Below are positions 1-5,595 of a stretch of 5,784 nucleotides of DNA, in pieces; position 1 is the first letter of the stretch, and each line of letters starts with the position of its first letter. The notes below the pieces were generated by a model that saw only the letters and a list, made by a program, of their open reading frames with translations, was not told the origin of the DNA and did not search any database. This stretch comes from Roseiflexaceae bacterium (GTDB taxonomy: Bacteria; Chloroflexota; Chloroflexia; Chloroflexales; Roseiflexaceae), in assembly GCA_947462525.1 (NCBI GenBank), contig CANHPK010000119.1, positions 1 through 5,784 on the forward strand, read 5' to 3'. The position numbers and the translations under genes are program-made.

Positions 1-1088
1 AACTCCGCCTCAAGCAGGGCTTTGACCCGAGCCGCCCCGATATGCACATCGGCCACGCCGTCGGTCTGCGCAAACTCAAAAAGTTCCAAGAACTCGGTCA
101 CACCATTGTGCTCATCGTCGGCGACTGGACCGCCCAAATCGGCGACCCCAGCGGCCGCGACGTGACCCGGCCACGTTTGACAGCCGAAAAAGTCCGTGAA
201 AACGCGCTCACCTACATGGAGCAGTTCTTCCGCGTCATCGATCGCGACAAAACCGAGGTCCGCTGGCAATCCGAGTGGTTCGGCACGTTCAAACTCGAAA
301 ACGCCCTCGACCTGGCCGGCCGCTTCACCCTGGCACATATGTTGTCGCACGACACCTTCCGCAAACGCTACGAGGCAGGTGCACCGTTGACCATCCTCGA
401 GCTGATGTACCCCATGCTCCAGGGATATGACTCGGTGGCCATCAAAGCCGACGTCGAATTCGGCGGTACCGACCAAAAGTTCAACAACCTGGCCGGCCGT
501 GAGCTCCAATCACAGATGGGCCTGCAACCGCAGGACGTCTTTTTGTTGCCCCTCATCCCCGGCACCGACGGCCGCAAGATGGGCAAGTCGTTCGACAATA
601 CCGTCGACATCCTGCTCTCGCCCGAAGACATGTTCGGCAAAGTGATGTCCATGGCCGACGACGTGATGCCCCTCTACTTCGAGGTCCTCACCGACGTGCC
701 GATGGCCGACATCACCGAGTTCCGTCACATCCTCAGCACGGGCCAGGGTAATCCGATGGACATCAAAAAACTCTTGGCCGGCCACGTCGTCACCCAGTTC
801 ATTTCGGCTGACGCTGCCATCCGCGGCCGCGAGTCGTTCGAACGCCAGTTCCAACGCCGCGAAGTCCCCGACGAGATGCCCGAGTACGCCATCACTCAGC
901 CCACCGCAATCCTCGACGTGCTGGTGGCCAGCAATCTGGCTTCCTCCAAAAGCGAAGCGCGCCGACTCGTCGATGGTGGCGGTGTCAAAGTCAACGGCGA
1001 AAAGGTCGCTGGCTATGACACCCTCGTGACACCCGTCGCCGTCATCCAAAAAGGTCGGCACTACGTGCGCATCACGGCTGCTTCGTAA
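1..1088 (+). CDS. tyrS: Tyrosyl-tRNA synthetase, type 2, 5' end missing
   Basis: Class I aminoacyl-tRNA synthetase that charges tRNA-Tyr with tyrosine in the cytoplasm. The reading frame is open from base 3, and the in-frame residues before the Met codon at 42 (LRLKQGFDPSRPD) are conserved TyrRS sequence, so that Met is internal and the gene starts outside the window. About 361 residues are visible and perhaps 35-45 are missing. The HIGH signature is at 45-56. The tyrosine/tRNA-site segment GGTDQKFN lies near 460-485. The second ATP-binding signature is KMGKS at 576-590, where the family usually has KMSKS. A C-terminal S4 RNA-binding domain (SSKSEARRLVDGGGVKVNG) spans about 910-1010. The KMxKS form, rather than the KFGKT form of E. 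coli TyrS, points to the TyrRS-2 branch. The stop codon TAA is at 1086-1088, followed by a hairpin terminator. Identification is firm; the true start cannot be seen. Confidence 0.97.
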   Translation, partial: LRLKQGFDPSRPDMHIGHAVGLRKLKKFQELGHTIVLIVGDWTAQIGDPSGRDVTRPRLTAEKVRENALTYMEQFFRVIDRDKTEVRWQSEWFGTFKLENALDLAGRFTLAHMLSHDTFRKRYEAGAPLTILELMYPMLQGYDSVAIKADVEFGGTDQKFNNLAGRELQSQMGLQPQDVFLLPLIPGTDGRKMGKSFDNTVDILLSPEDMFGKVMSMADDVMPLYFEVLTDVPMADITEFRHILSTGQGNPMDIKKLLAGHVVTQFISADAAIRGRESFERQFQRREVPDEMPEYAITQPTAILDVLVASNLASSKSEARRLVDGGGVKVNGEKVAGYDTLVTPVAVIQKGRHYVRITAAS

Positions 1089-1110
1089 TCATTGCTACCG
1101 CACGTCAACG

Positions 1111-1140
1111 CGCCACGTACACTGCCGTACGTGGCGTTTC
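1111..1140 (+). terminator. Rho-independent terminator after tyrS
   Basis: A perfect 10-base stem (CGCCACGTAC at 1111-1120 and GTACGTGGCG at 1127-1136) encloses a six-base loop and is followed directly by TTTCTC. It begins 22 bases after the tyrS stop codon. The T tract is short, but the stem is long and GC-rich, so termination of tyrS here is likely. The next gene, at 1202, then needs its own promoter. Confidence 0.8.
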
Positions 1141-1159
1141 TCATACAGTTTTCAGAGTG

Positions 1160-1178
1160 CTGTGCTATGGTAGCGCAG
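1160..1178 (+). promoter_or_regulatory. Inverted repeat over a possible extended -10 box
   Basis: The arms CTGTGCTA (1160-1167) and TAGCGCAG (1171-1178) flank the trinucleotide TGG and match at seven of eight positions; the eighth would be a G-U pair in RNA. The same bases contain TGC-TATGGT (1163-1171), which fits an extended -10 element. No good -35 box is visible at the usual distance. The site lies 24-42 bases ahead of the lipoprotein start at 1202. It could be an operator on the promoter or merely a small hairpin. That it is the promoter is an inference. Confidence 0.4.
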
Positions 1179-1201
1179 TGTTCATAAACGGGGTATGTGG
1201 T

Positions 1202-1741
1202 ATGCGACGGTTGCTTCTCGTCCTGGTCTTTTCGCTCTGCAGTTGTACCGCCAAGCCGGCAACGGTCGTACCCGCTGGTCTGCCAGCCAATATCAATGTC
1301 GATGCAACCTTGACTGCCGGCAACGACGGCATCTTGGCTGTCGGTCAACCTGCACCAGCGTTTAGCTGGACTACTGCAGATGGCCAGACCGCAGACTTGG
1401 CCACGTATCGCGGCAAGCGCGTCATCATCAATTTCTGGGCGACTTGGTGCGAGCCATGCCGCGCCGAAATGCCCGCGCTCAATGCCTACCACGGTCGCGA
1501 CGACGTCGTCGTCATCGGCATCAACAAAGGCCAAGACATCGCACTCCTGCCTCCGCTCGCTGCCGAACTCGGGCTCACCTTCCCCCTCATCAGTGATCCC
1601 GACGGCGATGTGAGCATCGCCTACAGTGCCCGCAATCTCCCCACCAGTGTGTTTGTTGATCGCACGGGGATGATTCGTGCAATATCGATTGGTGTCCTCA
1701 CCGAAGACTCCGTGGCCCTACAATTGGAGCGCATCCCATGA
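1202..1741 (+). CDS. TlpA/ResA-like thioredoxin-fold lipoprotein
   Basis: A 179-residue membrane-anchored thiol-disulfide oxidoreductase that would act outside the cytoplasmic membrane. The ATG at 1202 is preferred over a GTG 45 bases upstream. It puts a lipoprotein signal peptide at the very N-terminus (MRRLLLVLVFSLCSC, with lipobox LCS-C and Cys15 as the lipidated residue), and GGGG at 1190-1193 is eight bases upstream as a possible ribosome binding site. A linker of about 30 residues leads to the AhpC/TSA-Redoxin type domain (VGQPAPAFSWTTADG, residues 47-61). The active site is WCEPC at residues 82-86, with both cysteines present, and the cis-proline motif LPTSVFVD is at 146-153. Members of the family reduce disulfides in cytochrome c maturation or in copper-site assembly; nothing here shows the substrate. 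The gene overlaps the next one by ATGA, so the two form an operon. Family assignment is firm, exact role unknown. Confidence 0.9.
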   Translation: MRRLLLVLVFSLCSCTAKPATVVPAGLPANINVDATLTAGNDGILAVGQPAPAFSWTTADGQTADLATYRGKRVIINFWATWCEPCRAEMPALNAYHGRDDVVVIGINKGQDIALLPPLAAELGLTFPLISDPDGDVSIAYSARNLPTSVFVDRTGMIRAISIGVLTEDSVALQLERIP

Positions 1742-2550
1742 CCTTCCCCCCACGCCCTGCGTTGCAATATGTCGCAATCGGTGTCTATGTTGTCCTCTTG
1801 GCGGGTGTCTTTTTGTTCCCTTCCGTGCCCCTGCCGAGCTGGCCCGGCGGCACGGTCGCATGGAACATGTACGCCACCGTACACGGTGTCTGCGCACAAA
1901 TGCACAACACCATGATCGGCGGCATGCAATTACCATTGTGCGCCCGCAACACGGGGATCTACGGGGCGATGACCATTAGTCTGCTGGCAATGTGGGCCCT
2001 TGGACGGATCCGCACGCGTACCTTCCCACCCGTGTGGATGACCATCCTGCTGCTCATCCCCGTCCTGATTGTGGCGGTCGATGGCCTCAATTCGCTCTTT
2101 GTCGACCTCGAAATGCCGTCGCTGTACACCCCGCGCAACCAATTGCGCACACTGACGGGTGCCATGGCCGGTATTGCCATCGCGCCGTTTTTTGTGCCGT
2201 TGTTCAACCGCGTGCTGCGTTGCAACCCCAAAGAAACCCCCGTCATGGCCAATGCAGTCGATCTCATCGTGCTATGGGGATTGGCATTTTGTTTCAGTAT
2301 GCTGGTCATCATCGGACCCGCATGGTCGTATTGGCCGATTGCCATTATTTCGTGGCTCGGCATCGTCGGGATTTTGCTCATCTCAAATGGCTTTGCCGTG
2401 GCAGTTGCGTTTGGCTTCGACCAACGCGTCGCCCATGTTCGCGAGCTGGCCGCCCCGGTGTTGGTGGCTACTGCAATTACGATTGCCGAGTTGGGGTTGA
2501 TGTCGTGGTTGCGCTTTGGGTTTGAGGTCAACGGGTTTTTTCAATCATAG
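1738..2550 (+). CDS. DUF2085-family polytopic membrane protein
   Basis: A 270-residue integral membrane protein with about seven hydrophobic segments (near residues 11-30, 73-90, 100-120, 138-157, 175-195, 198-220 and 238-258). The family signature lies between the first two: VHGVCAQMH (48-56) followed by QLPLCARNTGIYG (64-76), and a further conserved-looking VDGLNSLF is at 114-121. From memory, many DUF2085 proteins read CARCTG at this point; here the second cysteine is Asn71, leaving Cys52 and Cys68. The start ATG overlaps the stop of the lipoprotein gene (ATGA, 1738-1741), and GGAG at 1726-1729 lies eight bases upstream, so translation is probably coupled. The biochemical function of the family is not known to me. 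Sharing an operon with a thioredoxin-like lipoprotein hints at a redox or membrane-protein assembly context, which is inference. The stop TAG is at 2548-2550. Confidence 0.85.
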   Translation: MTFPPRPALQYVAIGVYVVLLAGVFLFPSVPLPSWPGGTVAWNMYATVHGVCAQMHNTMIGGMQLPLCARNTGIYGAMTISLLAMWALGRIRTRTFPPVWMTILLLIPVLIVAVDGLNSLFVDLEMPSLYTPRNQLRTLTGAMAGIAIAPFFVPLFNRVLRCNPKETPVMANAVDLIVLWGLAFCFSMLVIIGPAWSYWPIAIISWLGIVGILLISNGFAVAVAFGFDQRVAHVRELAAPVLVATAITIAELGLMSWLRFGFEVNGFFQS

Positions 2551-2563
2551 TGTCCGGGTCGGG

Positions 2564-2626
2564 CGCGGCGTACGCATGTCGGCTCACTCGTGTGCGTGTG
2601 CACAACACCTGCCCGCCGCGTTTTCT
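2564..2626. terminator. Possible terminator in the convergent gap
   Basis: The inverted repeat CGCGGCG (2564-2570) / CGCCGCG (2614-2620) is followed on the plus strand by TTTTCT. The 43 bases between the arms are long for a simple hairpin, although the GTGTGC-rich part (2589-2608) can fold partly on itself. It lies between the stop codons of the two convergent genes, where a terminator is expected. It would serve the DUF2085 gene best, because the minus-strand side lacks an adjacent T tract. Confidence 0.35.
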
Positions 2627-3053
2627 AAATCATATAAGAGGTCGCTACCAAGGCGTTCCGACGTTCGGTCAGCATGGCCAGGGTCGTCTGACCGAGGACT
2701 GCGGTGGCACGCTGGCGCGCTTCGGCCCAGACTTCACGCGCGACGACCGAGTCTGCAATGCTTGGATTACCGCCTTTGTCGCGTGCGTCGTCGGTCCCCT
2801 CGAGCGCTTCGACGATTTCGAGCAAGGTTATCTGACTGGCAGGGCGTGCCAACCGATGGCCACCTTGGCGCCCACGCAAACTTTCGATCAAGCCGCCGCG
2901 CCGCAACATGAGCATGATTTGACTGATGAAGTGCTCATCAATCTGCTGACGCCGGTGGATGTCACGCGCTTGTACTGGACCATCGTTCCCGTTGACGGCG
3001 ATATCAATCATCGCCCGGATCCCGTATTCGACTTGGCTCGACATGCGCATCAT
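2625..3053 (-). CDS. Rrf2-family transcriptional regulator without cysteines
   Basis: A DNA-binding regulator of 142 residues, the usual Rrf2 length. The N-terminus MRMSSQVEYGIRAMIDIA (from residue 2) matches the family, where MRLS-type starts are common. Residues 27-50 form the helix-turn-helix (GPVQARDIHRRQQIDEHFIS and following), LRRGGLIESLRG follows, and the wing QGGHRLARP is at 63-71. ITLLEIVEALEG (75-86) is the usual helix before the sensor loop. In IscR, NsrR and RirA that loop holds three cysteines that bind an Fe-S cluster; this protein contains no cysteine anywhere, so it cannot bind a cluster in that way and may resemble cluster-free members such as CymR. Two Met codons in tandem (3053 and 3050) and another at 3044 make the exact start uncertain; 3050 fits the family best. 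A palindrome covers its likely -10 box. It sits 61 bases downstream of the acyltransferase gene on the same strand, so read-through from that gene is possible. The target genes are unknown. Confidence 0.9.
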   Translation of the reverse strand: MMRMSSQVEYGIRAMIDIAVNGNDGPVQARDIHRRQQIDEHFISQIMLMLRRGGLIESLRGRQGGHRLARPASQITLLEIVEALEGTDDARDKGGNPSIADSVVAREVWAEARQRATAVLGQTTLAMLTERRNALVATSYMI

Positions 3054-3067
3054 AGACGTGTACCCAC

Positions 3068-3079
3068 TTAGACGACTAA
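3068..3079. promoter_or_regulatory. Imperfect palindrome in the Rrf2 gene leader
   Basis: TTAGACGACTAA is a 12-base inverted repeat with five of six pairs matching. It falls between the inferred transcription start (about 3084) and the start codon at 3053. It could be a second operator half or chance, and the short length keeps confidence low. Confidence 0.25.
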
Positions 3080-3085
3080 CTTACT

Positions 3086-3101
3086 CATGTATTATAACAT
3101 G
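3086..3101 (-). promoter_or_regulatory. Rrf2 gene promoter with palindromic operator
   Basis: Read on the minus strand, CATGT-TATAAT-ACATG places a consensus -10 hexamer (3091-3096) inside perfect five-base arms, and TGT just before it also fits an extended -10. No clear -35 box is present, which extended -10 promoters tolerate. The resulting leader to the start at 3053 or 3050 is about 30 bases. A palindrome exactly over the -10 box is a typical position for a repressor's own operator, and the adjacent gene encodes a DNA-binding protein, so autoregulation is a reasonable inference. Confidence 0.6.
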
Positions 3102-3114
3102 TCGCAGTCATGCG

Positions 3115-5379
3115 TTACGGGTAGCGTTTGGCGATTTCTTGGGCGATAAGCTGCGATCCGAGAATATTGAGATGCGTGTCGTCACGGTACAAGATTTGAC
3201 CATCTTTGGCAGCATAACAAAAAGACGCATCGCATAGGAACTGCATCGGGTCAAAGGTCTCAATCTGTGGGTAGTCGCGCAACACATCATCGACAATTGC
3301 GCGATACTGCGCATTGAATGCATCTTCGACCTCCCGCGGAACGGGGCACCCCCACGCACCACCGTCAAGACCTCGGCGGATGCAACTGTTTGGATGATTG
3401 AGAAATACCGGTGGTTGATAGACAAAAACAACCGTTGTGGAGGGGATATTGCTGAGGGCATCGAACATTTCGATAACCGAATCACGGTAATCACGGGCCC
3501 ATTGCACGGTGGTACCCGGTAGGGGTCGATCCCGATATTGCAACCGGATTTCGCGTTGCTCGAGTGGATTGAGCTTTTTGCCTTCGATTGCGGTATACAA
3601 TCCCGACACAAAAATCACCCGCTGCTTGTTTTCTGGGTTCTGTGTCATTGCGGTGTACATTGCAGGTACGCTGTTCGCGTTGGTGCATCCAAACGTTGTA
3701 GTACTCGCTGGGCGTATCCGTTCCATCCCGGGCAACGGCGCACAGCCATCTCTGGCCAACATCACGACAGGGTGATCTATGGCGCGGTCGAGCAACCCCA
3801 AGCCGAGACTCCTTGCAATACTATCGCCAACAATCATGTATTCTGTCCGCTCTGAATCGGGATGCAACACAACTCTGCAAATCCCTTTAAAACTCGTCGC
3901 AAAGCCTGCGTCTTGACAAGTGAGAATCTCTGTTGTGGCTGCCACTTGGACCGTTACCTGCTTCGCTCGATGATTCTTCTGGCGACTGGCATTTGGGGTT
4001 GCTACGGGATTCAGCACATACAGCACAGAAATCGAAACAACACAACTCAGCAACACGATAATCTGTCGAGTCGATATCAGACTCTGGTTCCCAGATACCA
4101 CACGGACACGCCGTTCGATGCCCCAATAGGTCAAAAATGCAAGCACGAATGCCAGCACCACTGCAAAAAGACGGAAGGTGGTGCTGAAATCGCCACCGTA
4201 ATAAATCATCCCAAACGACAAAATCGGCCAATGCCAGAGGTAGAGTGGGTAGCTGATGAGGCCGACAAACACCACGAGCCTGTTGGCCAAGAGCGTGCGA
4301 CTGACCCACGACACACCCCCGGCCATGATCAACATGAACGCACTGACCGTCGGAATCAGGGCATGATAGCCGGGGAACACCGTCGTGTCATCGATGGTCG
4401 CAAGCCCGATGCAAAACACCAATAACCCTCCCCAACCCAATGCATTGGCAGTCTTGCGCACATGCGGTTCGTGATATGCAATCTGATATGTCGACACCAG
4501 CCATGCGGCGATTCCACCGATACCCAACTCCCAGAAGCGCGTGATTGGCCAATAGAACGCCGCATCCCCATCGATCATCTGTACATATTGTGTCGACACA
4601 AACGACACCACAACCAATCCAATAAACGCCCAGAGCAATCGGCTGCGATGGCGATGCAACAGGGTAACGACGATAGGCCACACGATATAGAACTGCTCTT
4701 CGACCCCTAACGACCACAAATGGAGGAGCGGCAGTGCATACGAATCCGTGGCGAAATATCCGACTTGGCTGTACAGCAAAAGATTCGATGTGAACAACGA
4801 TCCTGCAATACTATGTGTGGCGAGATTCTGGTATTCGTCGGTGAACAAAAGGAACCAGCCAGCCACCAGCACCGCAACCAGCACGACAGCCAACGCCGGG
4901 AAGATGCGCCGCACCCGACGTTCGTAGAATCCTGCGTAGCTGAACGTCCCGGCGGCGTTCTGTTCAATGAGGATCTGGGTAATCAAAAAACCCGATATCA
5001 CAAAGAACACATCGACGCCAATGAATCCCCCAGGCATAACGGTTGGAAATGCATGATAGACCACGACAGGGATGATTGCATATGCCCGCAATCCATCGAT
5101 GTCCGGCCGGTATTTTTGCTTCTGTATGCGTGGTTCGCCTGTACGGGTATTGTTCGTTTGGTCGCCCGGTTGGACTCCTTTCAGCAAATCGACCACACAC
5201 ACACTGACCCATGCAATCGTGAGCACAAGGGCAGTCACCAGTACATACTCAGGATAAGAGACGGCAATGTATGCCACAACCAGCGCAATGCCAATGAATG
5301 CCGGTATATTTTGCAGTCGATAGGCTATGCACGTGCCTACGACCAAAATCCACATGGTGGGGAGGAACTGCATGAGCAT
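3115..5379 (-). CDS. Acyltransferase-3 / SGNH fusion, envelope O-acyltransferase
   Basis: A 754-residue membrane enzyme of the OafA/YrhL type that moves acyl (usually acetyl) groups across the membrane and onto a surface glycan. Residues 5-64 hold about three hydrophobic segments that precede the usual family start and are joined by a polar linker (66-88). The acyltransferase-3 domain begins at KYRPDIDGLRAYAIIPVVVYHA (89-110, with catalytic-type His109). It continues with GGFIGVDVFFVISGFL (117-132), FYERRVRRIFPAL (151-163), LLHLWSLGVEEQFYIVWP (218-235) and ISYPLYLWHWP (375-385). After a last helix near 438-457 comes an extracytoplasmic SGNH domain, with GDS at 518-520 (nucleophile Ser520) and the D-x-x-H motif at 733-736. 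Eight cysteines (488, 501, 545, 565, 666, 678, 716, 721) lie in that domain, consistent with disulfides. ATG at 5379 is chosen; a Met two codons later is an alternative. No start codon exists near residue 88, so the extension is probably translated. The acceptor glycan is unknown. Sampled G+C is lower than in tyrS. Confidence 0.93.
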   Translation of the reverse strand: MLMQFLPTMWILVVGTCIAYRLQNIPAFIGIALVVAYIAVSYPEYVLVTALVLTIAWVSVCVVDLLKGVQPGDQTNNTRTGEPRIQKQKYRPDIDGLRAYAIIPVVVYHAFPTVMPGGFIGVDVFFVISGFLITQILIEQNAAGTFSYAGFYERRVRRIFPALAVVLVAVLVAGWFLLFTDEYQNLATHSIAGSLFTSNLLLYSQVGYFATDSYALPLLHLWSLGVEEQFYIVWPIVVTLLHRHRSRLLWAFIGLVVVSFVSTQYVQMIDGDAAFYWPITRFWELGIGGIAAWLVSTYQIAYHEPHVRKTANALGWGGLLVFCIGLATIDDTTVFPGYHALIPTVSAFMLIMAGGVSWVSRTLLANRLVVFVGLISYPLYLWHWPILSFGMIYYGGDFSTTFRLFAVVLAFVLAFLTYWGIERRVRVVSGNQSLISTRQIIVLLSCVVSISVLYVLNPVATPNASRQKNHRAKQVTVQVAATTEILTCQDAGFATSFKGICRVVLHPDSERTEYMIVGDSIARSLGLGLLDRAIDHPVVMLARDGCAPLPGMERIRPASTTTFGCTNANSVPAMYTAMTQNPENKQRVIFVSGLYTAIEGKKLNPLEQREIRLQYRDRPLPGTTVQWARDYRDSVIEMFDALSNIPSTTVVFVYQPPVFLNHPNSCIRRGLDGGAWGCPVPREVEDAFNAQYRAIVDDVLRDYPQIETFDPMQFLCDASFCYAAKDGQILYRDDTHLNILGSQLIAQEIAKRYP

Positions 5380-5595
5380 TACGAATGTCCATAATTTGAA
5401 TACGTTTGATTACAAAATATATCATAGTTCAGTTACAGAAATTTTTTACTACATAGCATAAAAACGTCACATCCAACCGTCTCACACACCTCCGTACAAC
5501 ACCAACAACTCGCCCGGTCACTGTTGCCTGATGCTTCTCTTCAGAATGCGATATGGTACGATGGTTTTGTTTTATGGAGTGTATAAAGGACTGCT
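5380..5595. promoter_or_regulatory. Divergent AT-rich intergenic region
   Basis: This 216-base gap separates two divergent genes. The part at 5400-5465 is strongly AT-rich. On the minus strand it offers TATGAT (5426-5421) as a possible -10 for the acyltransferase, with no convincing -35. The plus-strand half (5466-5530) is rich in C and A and shows no gene or hairpin. Nearer the plus-strand gene, TATGGT (5552-5557) and TACGAT (5557-5562) are -10-like, 33-44 bases before the start codon. The stretch TTCAGAATGC at 5540-5549 also occurs, with one change, upstream of the lipoprotein gene. No open reading frame here looks like a real protein. Confidence 0.45.

Noticed and set aside
310..790. Recurrent GGCCGGCC-type strings in tyrS
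   Set aside because: They encode Leu-Ala-Gly in a GC-rich gene and show no regular spacing, so they are not an interspersed repeat family on this evidence.
510..1061. Long minus-strand open frame opposite tyrS
   Set aside because: It lies wholly antisense to a clear synthetase, and its translation shows no recognisable domain. It follows from codon bias on the coding strand.
1157..1201. GTG at 1157 as the lipoprotein start
   Set aside because: It would place 15 residues before the signal peptide and overlap the likely promoter. The ATG at 1202 gives a proper lipoprotein signal and has GGGG upstream.
1061..1534. Minus-strand open frame across the tyrS end and the lipoprotein gene
   Set aside because: It crosses a terminator hairpin and two real plus-strand genes, and has no recognisable domain.
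2550..3071. Plus-strand open frame opposite the Rrf2 gene
   Set aside because: The minus-strand frame encodes a full Rrf2 protein, and the plus-strand product resembles nothing known.
3815..4813. Repeated TGCAATACTAT within the acyltransferase gene
   Set aside because: Both copies encode Ser-Ile-Ala in different domains (near residues 190 and 520). The match is short and best explained by shared codons.
5175..5181. AAAGGAG on the minus strand inside the acyltransferase gene, as a ribosome binding site for a shorter protein
   Set aside because: No ATG, GTG or TTG in frame follows at a useful distance. The bases encode Lys67-Gly68 and the beginning of Val69.
4720..5394. Long plus-strand open frame opposite the acyltransferase
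   Set aside because: Its translation is rich in His, Arg and Cys with no domain, and it opposes strong acyltransferase-3 motifs.
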